A stretch of DNA of 64,000 bases, taken from contig CAZWAY010000027.1 in the NCBI GenBank assembly GCA_964631945.1, forward strand, positions 1 to 64,000, given 5' to 3'. Under the pieces are notes generated by a model. That model was not told where the DNA came from, made no database searches, and saw nothing but the letters and a program-made list of their open reading frames with translations. A program made the translations under genes and the position numbers. This stretch comes from JABFRZ01 sp964631945 (GTDB lineage Bacteria > Planctomycetota > UBA1135 > GCA-002686595). Positions 52,054 through 60,126 of the stretch are shown here, in pieces. Position 1 is the first letter of the stretch, and each line of letters begins with the position of its first letter.

Positions 52054-53352
52054 ATGAACGACCATGCCCTGGCCGTCGCGCGCGAGCTGTGCGCGTTCAT
52101 CGACGCCGCTCCGACGCCCTTCCACGCCTGCGCCGAGATCGCGCGCCGCCTCGAGCGCGCCGGCTTCACGCGCCTGGCCGAGAGCGAACCCTGGCCCGCC
52201 GCCGCGCCGGCCGGGCGGCACTACGTGGTCCGGGGCGGCAGCCTGGCGGCCTGGGCCGCGCCCGAGCCCCACGCGCCGGCGCGAGCGTGGCGCATCCTGG
52301 GCGCGCACACGGACAGCCCCAACCTGCGCATCAAGCCGCGCGCCGACACCGGCCGCGCCGGCCTGCGCCAGCTGGGCGTCGAGGTCTACGGCGGCGTGCT
52401 CCTGAACTCGTGGCTCGACCGCGACCTGGCTCTGGCCGGACGCGCCTTCGTGCGCGGCGCGCGCGGCCCCGAGCAACGCCTGTTCGCGCTGGACCGTCCG
52501 CTGCTGCGCGTGCCCCAGCTGGCGATCCATCTCAACCGTGAAATCTCGAGTGATGGGCTGCTGCTGAATCCCCAGCTGCACCTGAACCCGCTGCTGGCCT
52601 GCGACACCGGTGCCGAGCCCGACTTCCGCGCGCTGCTCGGGGCGGCGCTCGAGCTCGAGCCCGAGCGCGTGCTCTCCTGGGACGCGATGCTGCACGACGC
52701 CCAGCCGGCGCGCCTGGTCGGCCTGGACGAGCAGTTCGTGAGCGCGGCGCGGCTCGACAATCTGTGCTCGTGCTTCACCGGACTGAGCGCGCTGCTGGCG
52801 CGGCTCGAGCGGCGCGAGCCCCTGCAGAACGTGGCCGCGCTGGCCTTCTTCGACCACGAAGAGGTCGGCAGCACCTCGGCCCGTGGCGCCCAGAGCCACT
52901 TCCTCGGCGACGTGCTCGAGCGCGCGGTGCAGGCGCGCGGCGGCGGGCGCGAGGAGCTGCTGCGCGCGCTGGCGGGCTCGCTGTGCGTCTCGGCCGACAT
53001 GGCCCACGCCACGCACCCGAACTACCCCGAGAAGCACGAGCCCGAGCACCCCGTGCGCATGAACGGCGGGCCGGCCATCAAGACCAACGTGAACCTGCGC
53101 TACGCCAGCGAGGGCGAGAGCGAGGCCCAGTTCCTGGCGGCCTGCGAGCGCGCGCGGGTCCCCTGCCAGCGCTACGTGCACCGCGGCGACATGCCCTGCG
53201 GCTCCACCATCGGGCCGCTCACGGCCGCCGGCCTCGGGATCCGCACGGTGGACGTGGGCAACCCCCAGCTCGCCATGCACTCGGCGCGCGAGCTGTGCGG
53301 CGCGCACGACCCCTGGCTGCTGCTCCGCGCGCTGGAAGCCTTCTTCGAATGA
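52054..53352 (+). CDS. apeB: M18-family aminopeptidase
   Basis: A 432-residue dinuclear zinc aminopeptidase removing N-terminal, often acidic, residues. The start ELCAFIDAAPTPFHA is diagnostic. Metal and catalytic motifs: ILGAHTDSPNLRIKP (first His), ALAFFDHEEVGSTSARGAQS (Glu-Glu and metal ligands), CVSADMAHATHPNY (Asp ligand) and the final QLAMHSARELCG (His ligand). The length fits the family (about 430). It is preceded by a TATGAT -10 box 7 nt upstream and stands alone in its unit or leads into the short Cys4 gene 50 nt downstream. Confidence 0.93.
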   Translation: MNDHALAVARELCAFIDAAPTPFHACAEIARRLERAGFTRLAESEPWPAAAPAGRHYVVRGGSLAAWAAPEPHAPARAWRILGAHTDSPNLRIKPRADTGRAGLRQLGVEVYGGVLLNSWLDRDLALAGRAFVRGARGPEQRLFALDRPLLRVPQLAIHLNREISSDGLLLNPQLHLNPLLACDTGAEPDFRALLGAALELEPERVLSWDAMLHDAQPARLVGLDEQFVSAARLDNLCSCFTGLSALLARLERREPLQNVAALAFFDHEEVGSTSARGAQSHFLGDVLERAVQARGGGREELLRALAGSLCVSADMAHATHPNYPEKHEPEHPVRMNGGPAIKTNVNLRYASEGESEAQFLAACERARVPCQRYVHRGDMPCGSTIGPLTAAGLGIRTVDVGNPQLAMHSARELCGAHDPWLLLRALEAFFE

Positions 53353-53402
53353 GAGCCTGAGCCCGTCGCCGCCGGACGCACCCGAGCGGCACGCTTCGAG
53401 CC

Positions 53403-53630
53403 ATGCCGGAACGCCCCGCCCCGCCGGAACCCGTGCCCGACTGCGCGCACTGTCGCGCCTACTTCGTGACCTACGAACCCGCCCGCCCCCACGGCTGCCG
53501 CACCTTCGGCTTCAAGTCCGCGCGCCTACCGCGCGACGAGGTGCGGCTCTCCACGGGCCACGAGTGCCCGGCCTTCGAGGCGCGCCCGCGCCCGGGGAGC
53601 GGGACCCCGCCGCCGGCCCACCCGACCTGA
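53403..53630 (+). CDS. short conserved four-cysteine protein
   Basis: A 75-residue protein with Cys14-x2-Cys17, Cys32 and Cys55. The order DCAHCRAYFVTYEPARPHGC then FGFKSARLP and STGHECPAF matches a short bacterial family found in many genomes and sometimes misnamed uracil-DNA glycosylase; it has no glycosylase fold. A metal-binding (Zn or Fe-S) knuckle is likely. The role is unknown. It lies 50 nt after the aminopeptidase gene and 32 nt before the SDR gene, so the three may be co-transcribed. Confidence 0.75.
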   Translation: MPERPAPPEPVPDCAHCRAYFVTYEPARPHGCRTFGFKSARLPRDEVRLSTGHECPAFEARPRPGSGTPPPAHPT

Positions 53631-53652
53631 GCGCCCACACCGTCCGCCCCCC

Positions 53653-53657
53653 GGAGG
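53653..53657 (+). promoter_or_regulatory. Shine-Dalgarno site of the SDR gene
   Basis: GGAGG (in CCGGAGGAA) 5 nt before the ATG at 53663; one of the few well-spaced Shine-Dalgarno motifs in the window. It supports the start. Confidence 0.7.
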
Positions 53658-53662
53658 AACCC

Positions 53663-54514
53663 ATGGATCTCGCCCTCTCCGACAAGGTCGTCTGGATCAC
53701 CGGCGCTTCCGGCGGCATCGGCCGGGCCCTGGCCGAGGTCTTCGCCGGCGAGGGCGCGCTGCTCGCGCTCCAGGGCCACGCCAAGCGGGGCGAACTCGAG
53801 GCCTGGCTCGCGCGCCAGAGCTGGCGCGAGCGGGCCTTGTGCCTGGGTGCCGACGTGCGCGACGAAGCGGCCATGGAACGCTGCGCGGCCGAGATCCTGG
53901 CGCGCTTCGGACGCTGCGACGTGTGCGCGGCCAACGCCGGTCAGTGGCCGCTCGAGCATCGCGAGCTGTTCGAGCTCCCCGCCGCGCGCCTGCGCGCGAC
54001 CCTGGAGGTCAACCTGCTGGGCGCGCTGTTCACGGCGCGGGCCTTCCTGGGGGCGCTGCGACGCACGGGGGCGCGCCCCGACGGTCACGGCGCGGCGCTG
54101 GTGTTCACGGGCTCGACCGCCGGCCGCTTCGGCGAGCGCGGACACCTCGACTACGCCGTCGCCAAGGCCGCCCTGCACGGCGCGGTGAAGACGCTCAAGA
54201 ACGAGATCGTGCGCCTCGACCCCTACGGGCGCGTCAACGCGGTCGAGCCGGGCTGGACCGTGACGCACATGGCGCGCCCCGCGCTGGCCCAGCCCGGACA
54301 CGTCGAGCGCGCGGTGCGCAGCATGGCGCTGCGCCAGCTGGCGCGCGCCGTCGACGTGGCCCGCACCGTGGCCTGGCTGGCCTCGCCCACCGCCGCCGCG
54401 CACGTCACGGGCGAGATCGTGGGCGTCGCCGGCGGGATGGAGGGCCGCATCCAGTGGAACGAGGACGAGGTCGACCGCGCCGAGATCCTGGAACGCGTCG
54501 CGCGCGAGGATTGA
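53663..54514 (+). CDS. SDR-family oxidoreductase
   Basis: A 283-residue short-chain dehydrogenase/reductase of the classical type: cofactor loop VVWITGASGGIGRALAE, AANAG (residues around 92-96), Ser in LVFTGSTAGRF, the YAVAK catalytic Tyr/Lys pair, and the PGW motif (VEPGWTVTHMA) followed by WLASPTAAAHVTGEIVGVAGG. Such enzymes reduce or oxidise alcohols/ketones with NAD(P). The substrate cannot be told; fatty-acid-type 3-oxoacyl reductases and many others share this pattern. The start is fixed by a good Shine-Dalgarno. It is convergent with the DUF2270 gene. Confidence 0.85.
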   Translation: MDLALSDKVVWITGASGGIGRALAEVFAGEGALLALQGHAKRGELEAWLARQSWRERALCLGADVRDEAAMERCAAEILARFGRCDVCAANAGQWPLEHRELFELPAARLRATLEVNLLGALFTARAFLGALRRTGARPDGHGAALVFTGSTAGRFGERGHLDYAVAKAALHGAVKTLKNEIVRLDPYGRVNAVEPGWTVTHMARPALAQPGHVERAVRSMALRQLARAVDVARTVAWLASPTAAAHVTGEIVGVAGGMEGRIQWNEDEVDRAEILERVARED

Positions 54515-54523
54515 GCCCTCAGC

Positions 54524-55189
54524 TCAGTCCATGCGCTCGCCGGCCGCCGGCGCGCCCCGCACGATCACGAACCCGATGAAGGCCAGGAAGCCCGCCACCA
54601 CCAGGACCGGCAGCCACCACGGCAGCAGACCGACCTCGAGCCGCGCGCGCAGGTCCTCCCAGCCGAGGGCCGGGGTCGGATGCGCCATCAGCTTGGCGCC
54701 CCACGCGCCGAGCAGCACCAGGAAGATCGCCCAGTAGTTGCGCAGCAGGCGCTTGCGCAGCGCGTAGGCGTGCGAGACCTTGAAGCTCGGCCGGAACAGG
54801 TCCTCGGCCACGAGGTCGCCCCACTCGCGGCGCGGGCTGACCGGGTCGCGGCGCAGGATCGGGCCGTAGAAGTTCTCCTCGATCTTGCGCACCCGTGCAT
54901 ACCAGATGTCGGCGTAGCGGTAGCGCCGCGCCTCGATCATCCAGAACACGCACACCAGGGCCACGCCGACCAGCGGACCGAGGTGCGAGTGCTGCTCGCC
55001 GCTGAAGGAGAAGGACAGGATGCCGGCCGTGGTGATCACGGCCCAGTTGGTGGTGGCGTCCAGCCGCAGGCGCCAGGTCGTGGCCCGGTCGAGTTCCCCG
55101 CGGTAGAGGTGCACGATGGCCGAGATGTACTCCTGGCGCGTGAGCGGAGTGCTCTCGTAGTCGACCGGGCGCGGCGCTTCGTCGGTCAT
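54524..55189 (-). CDS. DUF2270-family membrane protein
   Basis: A 221-residue protein with the family's signature near the N-terminus (YISAIVHLYRGELDRATTWR, then LDATTNWAVITTAGILSFSF). There are four predicted membrane helices: two about residues 50-90, two about 150-175 and 190-210. A charged stretch (IEARRYRYADIWYARVRKIEENF) lies between the pairs. The function is unknown for the family. It lies 52 nt downstream of fdxA on the same strand and is probably co-transcribed. Confidence 0.8.
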   Translation of the reverse strand: MTDEAPRPVDYESTPLTRQEYISAIVHLYRGELDRATTWRLRLDATTNWAVITTAGILSFSFSGEQHSHLGPLVGVALVCVFWMIEARRYRYADIWYARVRKIEENFYGPILRRDPVSPRREWGDLVAEDLFRPSFKVSHAYALRKRLLRNYWAIFLVLLGAWGAKLMAHPTPALGWEDLRARLEVGLLPWWLPVLVVAGFLAFIGFVIVRGAPAAGERMD

Positions 55190-55241
55190 GGGCGCGATGG
55201 CTCGCCTCGCGGCGGGCGCAGGCGGACGCGTTTCGGCGCCC

Positions 55242-55580
55242 TCAGCCCGCGAAGGGCTTCTCCGAGAGGTGCTCACGCTTCTGCTCGACGCCCTTCCACT
55301 CCTCGGCGTCGCCCAGCGCTTCCTTCTTCTTGTCGATGTTGGGCCAGACCTCGACCAGCTTGGCGTTGAGCTCCTTGTACTCGGCCCACTTCTCGGGCAG
55401 GTCGTCCTCGCTGAAGATGGCCTCGGTCGGGCACTCCGGGACGCACGCGCCGCAGTCGATGCACTCGTCCGGGTGGATGACGAGGAAGTTCTCGCCCTCG
55501 TAGAAGCAGTCGACCGGGCACACGTCCACGCAGTCCGTGTACTTGCACTTGATGCAGGGTTCGGCGACGACGTAGGTCAT
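55242..55580 (-). CDS. fdxA: ferredoxin FdxA (7Fe type)
   Basis: A 112-residue ferredoxin. The N-terminus MTYVVAEPCIKCKYTDCVDV with CPVDCFYEGENFLVIHPDE, then CIDCGACVPECPTEAIF, is the FdxA pattern for one 3Fe-4S and one 4Fe-4S cluster. The remaining 50 residues are a charged C-terminal tail typical of this type. It is a low-potential electron carrier in the cytoplasm. Partners are unknown; no adjacent oxidoreductase uses it obviously. Confidence 0.93.
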   Translation of the reverse strand: MTYVVAEPCIKCKYTDCVDVCPVDCFYEGENFLVIHPDECIDCGACVPECPTEAIFSEDDLPEKWAEYKELNAKLVEVWPNIDKKKEALGDAEEWKGVEQKREHLSEKPFAG

Positions 55581-55721
55581 GGGAGTTGGCTCCGTTTCCG
55601 GGGCCCGCGCCTCGCGCGGGCGGTCGGGGGGCCGCGCATCATGCCGAGCCGCGACCGGCCATGCCAGAGCCGGCCAGCCGCCGCAGGCGCCGCGGCATTG
55701 CGAGCGCGCGCGCTGCCCGGC

Positions 55722-56726
55722 ATGATCGCCGCCGGCATGTCGAAACGCTGGCCGCTGAAGCTCGGACTCGCCGTGTCGAGCGTCGCGCTGGCCTTCGTCG
55801 TGTGCGGCGAGGCGGCCCTGCGCCTGTGGCAACCGCAGGCCGTGCGCCTGTTCGAGGGACGCGTGCAGGGCGGCCCCGGCGGACGCATGGTCAAGGTCGA
55901 CGAGACCTACCAGGTCCATCCCAAGCACGGCGTGTTCCAGGTCGATCCGGTGCTCGGCTTCCGCCCGGTGCCCGGCGGCGAGCAGTACGCGCCCCACGGT
56001 GCGCACTGGAACGACTACACGCTGGAGAAGCCCGCCGACAAGCGCCGGCTCCTGTTCATCGGGGACTCGGTGACCGACCGCGGCAAGATCGTGAGCGCGC
56101 TCGCCGAACGGCTCGGCGACGGCTACGAGTACTGGAACGCGGGCGTGGTCGGGTACACGACCAGCCAGGAGCTCGCCTACTACCGCGACTACCTGGCCGG
56201 GATCCCGGCCGACCACGTGATCCTGACCTTCCACCTCAACGACTACGAGGTCACGCCGGTCGTGTTCGAGCTGGACGGCGAGTACGTCTCGGTCCACAGC
56301 CGCATCGGCAACACCTACCCGAACCCGTGGCTGCTGGAGCACAGCTACCTCTACCGCTTCGGCTGGAGCTGGATGGCGAGCCGCACGGGTCGTGCGCTGG
56401 ACGATTCGATCGAACACGAGGTCGCCGACGGCCTGCGCCAGCTGCGCGACCTGGTGCACGCGCGCGGCGCCGACTTCACCGTGCTGGTGCTGCCCTGGCT
56501 GCAGCCGCCCGATCAGTGGGCCGCACCCAAGCCGCGCCACCACGAGCTCACGCTGCGCGTCCTGGACGAACTCGGCATCCGCCACTACGCCTTCCTGGAC
56601 ACGCTCAGGCGCGCCTGCGCGCAGGGCATGCAGATCCACGAGGCGCGCGTGGATCCGCAGCACCCGAGCCTCGAGTTCGCGCGCGCCATGGCGCAGGACC
56701 TCTTGGCCCAGGGCTTCCGGCCCTGA
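55722..56726 (+). CDS. secreted or membrane-anchored SGNH-hydrolase-like protein
   Basis: A protein of about 334 residues with an N-terminal hydrophobic signal-anchor (LKLGLAVSSVALAFVVCGEA). The SGNH block I motif appears as LLFIGDSVTDRGK (nucleophile Ser), a block III-like Asn is in VILTFHLNDYE, and the C-terminal Asp/His pair is plausibly DPQHPS (block V). Such enzymes de-esterify lipids or glycans; several act in O-acetylation of envelope polysaccharides. Start choice: ATG 55722, with ATG 55737 an alternative. It is followed by the sulfatase-like gene 59 nt downstream. Confidence 0.75.
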   Translation: MIAAGMSKRWPLKLGLAVSSVALAFVVCGEAALRLWQPQAVRLFEGRVQGGPGGRMVKVDETYQVHPKHGVFQVDPVLGFRPVPGGEQYAPHGAHWNDYTLEKPADKRRLLFIGDSVTDRGKIVSALAERLGDGYEYWNAGVVGYTTSQELAYYRDYLAGIPADHVILTFHLNDYEVTPVVFELDGEYVSVHSRIGNTYPNPWLLEHSYLYRFGWSWMASRTGRALDDSIEHEVADGLRQLRDLVHARGADFTVLVLPWLQPPDQWAAPKPRHHELTLRVLDELGIRHYAFLDTLRRACAQGMQIHEARVDPQHPSLEFARAMAQDLLAQGFRP

Positions 56727-56772
56727 CTCCGTGGAGCTCGGCCCCGCCCTGCGCGGCGCGCGTGCGTCAGGG

Positions 56773-56778
56773 TAGGCT
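56773..56778 (+). promoter_or_regulatory. -10-like element (TAGGCT) of the sulfatase-like gene
   Basis: TAGGCT ends 7 nt before the ATG at 56786, the leaderless-type placement seen elsewhere in the window. It suggests that the gene may have its own start in addition to read-through from the SGNH gene. Confidence 0.4.
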
Positions 56779-56785
56779 CCTGCAG

Positions 56786-58324
56786 ATGGTCCCCCGCGCG
56801 CACCCGGCGCTCCTCGCGCTGCTCCTGGCCTGCGCCTGTTCGCGCGCACAAGCTCCGCCGGACTCCGGGTCCGATCCGAGCGGGAGCCCGCGCCCGCGCC
56901 TGGTCCTGCTGATCGCGACCTGCACGCTGGGCAAGGACGTCCTGGAGCCCTACGACCCCGGGGTGTGCTGGACGCCGAACCTGGCCGCGGTGGCGCGCGA
57001 GAGCGTGGTCTTCGAGCGCCACGAGACCGAGGCCGGCCAATCGGGCTGCGACTATGCCGCGCTCCTCACGGGTACGCAGGCCGACCGCCACGGGATCTAC
57101 CATCACCCCACCGCGCTCGCGCCCGAGAGCACCACCCTGGCCGAGGTCTTCGCGGCCGCGGGCTGGGACACGTACTTCTGGTTCGGCCATCCGATGGCCT
57201 CGCCCGAGCTGGGCTACGACCAGGGCGTGCCGCGCGAGCATTGCTACCCGTTCGCGCTCGAGGAGCCGCACAGCCTGACGCCCGGCGATGCGCCCAGCGA
57301 GGCGTTGTTCGAGCGTCTCGGCTCCGATGCAGGGGCGCGTGCCTTCGTGCAGCTGGATTTCACGGTCACGCACGTGCCCTACCCGGTGGGCCGCGACCCG
57401 CGTCCGCGCGCCGCGCTGCAGGCCCTGTGCCCGACGGCGCTGCCGCCCCTGTCCGAGGAGGAGTTCCAGCAGTCGATGACGCTGATGGAGGCGCACCTGC
57501 GCAGGCTGCAGTGGGACTTCGACGCGACGGTGGCCGAGCTCGGTCTCTCGCCCGAACGCGTGCAGCGCCTGGCGCAGGCCGTGAAGCTCGCCTATGTCGC
57601 CTCGGTGCAGCAGCTCGACGCGTACGTCGGGGAGATCCTGGTCAACCTGCAGCGCCGCGGCCTGCTGGAGGAGACGCTGTTCGTGTTCACGGCCGACCAC
57701 GGCGAGGTCCTGCACCGCCCGGGCCTGGAGTTCCACTGGACGCACGGCATGCAGCTCGCTCCCGAGTGCCTGGGCGTGCCCTGGATCGTGCGCGCGCCCG
57801 GGCTCGCGCCGCAGCGCTACTCGAGCGTCACGCGCTCGATCGACGTCTTCCCGACGATCGCCGGCCTGGCCGGCGTGAAGGTGCCGCCCGGCGCCGTGGG
57901 GGGCCGTGATCTCGCGCGCGCGCTGCGGGGCGAGGAAGCGCCGCCCCGGCTCGTGGCCTGGAGCCACACCTCGACGCTGATCCCGAAGCTGCGCCAGGAA
58001 TCGCGCGAGTGGGGCCACTTCCGCCGCTTCTATCCGCGCACCGACCCGGAGCTCATCTGGGTGCGGGCGCGCGACGGCGACGCGGTCTACAAGCTGCGCA
58101 ACCTCGACGGTACGCGCTGGGGAATGCAGGTCTTCGATCTGGCGCGCGACCCGCACGAACAGCGCGATCTGGCCGACGATCGGGATGCGAGCCAGGCGGC
58201 GATGCGCAGGGAACTGGAACGCTACAAGCAGCGGCTGGTCGACGGCTTCGAGCACGCGCGCCTGGAGGAGCGCGCGGGCGAGAACGCGCTCGAGCGTCTG
58301 CGCGGCCTGGGGTACGCGCGCTAG
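56786..58324 (+). CDS. sulfatase-like lipoprotein with degenerate active-site motif
   Basis: A 512-residue protein with a lipobox (LLLACAC; Cys16 or Cys18). The alkaline-phosphatase/sulfatase fold is clear: WTPNLAAVARESVVFERH, ALLTGTQADRHGIYHHPTAL, TLAEVFAAAGWDTYFWFGHP, the metal motif FTADHGEVL, a late SIDVFPTIAGLAGVKVP and the closing VFDLARDPHEQRDL. The segment where formylglycine should form reads GQSGCDYAALLTG, lacking the C/S-x-P-x-R consensus. The first metal-binding Asp region reads LIATCTLGKDVL, with Cys where a first Asp is usual. Classical sulfatase activity is therefore doubtful; a phosphotransferase or pseudoenzyme role is possible. Confidence 0.8.
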   Translation: MVPRAHPALLALLLACACSRAQAPPDSGSDPSGSPRPRLVLLIATCTLGKDVLEPYDPGVCWTPNLAAVARESVVFERHETEAGQSGCDYAALLTGTQADRHGIYHHPTALAPESTTLAEVFAAAGWDTYFWFGHPMASPELGYDQGVPREHCYPFALEEPHSLTPGDAPSEALFERLGSDAGARAFVQLDFTVTHVPYPVGRDPRPRAALQALCPTALPPLSEEEFQQSMTLMEAHLRRLQWDFDATVAELGLSPERVQRLAQAVKLAYVASVQQLDAYVGEILVNLQRRGLLEETLFVFTADHGEVLHRPGLEFHWTHGMQLAPECLGVPWIVRAPGLAPQRYSSVTRSIDVFPTIAGLAGVKVPPGAVGGRDLARALRGEEAPPRLVAWSHTSTLIPKLRQESREWGHFRRFYPRTDPELIWVRARDGDAVYKLRNLDGTRWGMQVFDLARDPHEQRDLADDRDASQAAMRRELERYKQRLVDGFEHARLEERAGENALERLRGLGYAR

Positions 58325-58333
58325 ACCATCGGG

Positions 58334-59944
58334 CTAGCGCCCCGCCGCCGAGCGCCGCCGCAGCAGCAGCTGTCCGCGCGGCAGGCGCGCCTCGACCAGC
58401 GGCTCGAAGTTGCGCACCAGGTGCTGCCAGACCAGCGGATTCGAGTTCTTGAAGGCCAGCTCCGCGCGGCCGTCGAGGCGCGAGTCCGTGAAGATCAGGG
58501 CCCAGTCGAGCCCGCGCCGCTCGAGCTCGGCGATCGTCTGCCGCTGGGCCTCCTCCCCGGCCACCCAGAAGAAGTAGATCCACCAGCTCGGACTGGGCTT
58601 GTCGAGCACCGCATAGAGGCCCGGATTCGCGGGCGCGAGGAACAGCGTCTCGTCCGGCGGCACGCGCTCGGCCACCACCCCCTCGAGCACCGTCAGGTAG
58701 GCCGCCAGGTCGGGCTCGAGCCGGAGCTCCTCACCGCGCACGACGTGCTCGACCAGGTCGTGGCGCCCCGCGGGTCCGAGCTGGGCCAGCAGCGGATTGG
58801 CGCGCAGCGTGGCGAACAGCGTCAGCGCGGCCAGCGCGCTCCAGACGAGCACGCGCACACCGCGCGTCGCGCTCCAGCGCGCGCAAGCCGGCAGGGCCAA
58901 CCCCAGCACCAGCAGCGGGTGGATGCACTGCGCGAGGTGGGCCACGGCCGAGCGCACCGCGACGTGGTGCACGTACGTCGCGCCCACGAAGAACGCCGCC
59001 AGGACCAGCGCGCGCTCGCCCAGCCGCTCGCGCGGGCACGCCAGCGCGGCCCAGGCCCCCAGCGGCAGCAGCACGAACGGCAGCAGGAACGCCAGGGCGA
59101 GCGCCGCCGTCCCGAGCAGCTCCAGTCCACCGAGGCCGCCCCACGCGACCGTCCAGGGCCACGGATACGGCAGGGCGAGGTTCGCGCCGTGCTCCAGGTT
59201 CGAGCGCAGCGAGTGCGCGAACGCCGCGGCGAAGCCGGGCACCCCCAGGAACATGCCCCACAGCGGAGCGCTGCCGAGCGCGATCCCGGCCGCGAAGGCG
59301 CACGTCAGCCGTCCCACCCGCACCGGCCAGAGCTTCCAGGCGAGCAGGCCCCCGAGCGCGACGAAGCTCAGGCCCGCGTACAGCGCATGATTGCGCCCGA
59401 ACCACGCCAGCAAGCCGGTCAGGAGTCCGGCCACGGCGTGCGCGCGGATCGTCGGCCGCTCGACCAGGCGCAGCGCGACGTACAGGACGATCAGCGCGAG
59501 CGCCGGCTCGAACGACTTGTGGCGCGGGAACATCCACGCCGCCAGGCCCGCCGCGGCCAGCACGAGTTCCAGCGGCCCACGCGCGACGCGCGCGCACGCG
59601 AGCGTGCCGAAGAACAGTCCGAGTCCCGCGAACAGCGCCAGGGCCGCGCGCACGCCCAGGATCCCGGCCCCGAACAGTGGCGTCCAGGCCGCGCACCAGT
59701 AGTAGCGCCCCGGGTCGTAGGCCTGGAAGTCGCGCAGGGGCACCTCGCCCGCCAGCACGCGCTCGACGCCGTACCACAGGAAGCCCTCGTCCATCAGGTT
59801 CAGGTCGAAGTCGCCCAGCAGCCAGTGCGGCAACCCGGCTCCGAGCAGGGCCGCCAGCGCGGCCAGCACGAGCGTGCGGGTGCGTCCGGGGCCGACCCCG
59901 GGCCCGGACCCGAGGCCTCCGGCCGTCGGCTCGCCCTCGGTCAT
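58334..59944 (-). CDS. GT-C membrane glycosyltransferase (GT39-like)
   Basis: A protein of about 536 residues with about 11-13 membrane segments. The first outer loop carries the acidic pair in DLNLMDEGFLWYGVERVLAG, typical of GT-C mannosyl/arabinosyl transferases such as the ArnT/GT39 group. The last 130 residues form a soluble outer domain (LVEHVVRGEELRLEPDLAAY; ALIFTDSRLDGRAELAFKNS). It would transfer a sugar from a polyprenyl-phosphate donor to protein or lipid on the outside. Start: ATG at 59944, coupled by ATGA to an 8-codon leader ORF; a GTG at 59953 is an alternative. It is convergent with the sulfatase-like gene. Confidence 0.7.
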   Translation of the reverse strand: MTEGEPTAGGLGSGPGVGPGRTRTLVLAALAALLGAGLPHWLLGDFDLNLMDEGFLWYGVERVLAGEVPLRDFQAYDPGRYYWCAAWTPLFGAGILGVRAALALFAGLGLFFGTLACARVARGPLELVLAAAGLAAWMFPRHKSFEPALALIVLYVALRLVERPTIRAHAVAGLLTGLLAWFGRNHALYAGLSFVALGGLLAWKLWPVRVGRLTCAFAAGIALGSAPLWGMFLGVPGFAAAFAHSLRSNLEHGANLALPYPWPWTVAWGGLGGLELLGTAALALAFLLPFVLLPLGAWAALACPRERLGERALVLAAFFVGATYVHHVAVRSAVAHLAQCIHPLLVLGLALPACARWSATRGVRVLVWSALAALTLFATLRANPLLAQLGPAGRHDLVEHVVRGEELRLEPDLAAYLTVLEGVVAERVPPDETLFLAPANPGLYAVLDKPSPSWWIYFFWVAGEEAQRQTIAELERRGLDWALIFTDSRLDGRAELAFKNSNPLVWQHLVRNFEPLVEARLPRGQLLLRRRSAAGR

Positions 59945-59967
59945 CGCACGCACGCTCCGCGGCTCAT
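59941..59967 (-). CDS. possible 8-residue leader peptide of the GT-C gene
   Basis: The ORF MSRGACVR begins 7 nt after a TAGGAT -10-like hexamer (59980-59975), and its stop overlaps the GT-C ATG by 4 nt (ATGA). It would be translated leaderless and hand ribosomes to the glycosyltransferase start. There is no other evidence; it may be chance. Confidence 0.3.
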   Translation of the reverse strand: MSRGACVR

Positions 59968-60126
59968 CGGCGCGATCCTACTGCGCCTGGTCGGCCGAGT
60001 GCGCGCCGCGTAGGGTGACGCCACGACATGGGCACCGCCCCGCCCCTCGCCGCCGAAGTCCCCGTGCTCCTGCGCCAGCCCCCGCGGCGCGCACCCGGGC
60101 CGCGGCCCTGACCGCAGGCGTCTCCG

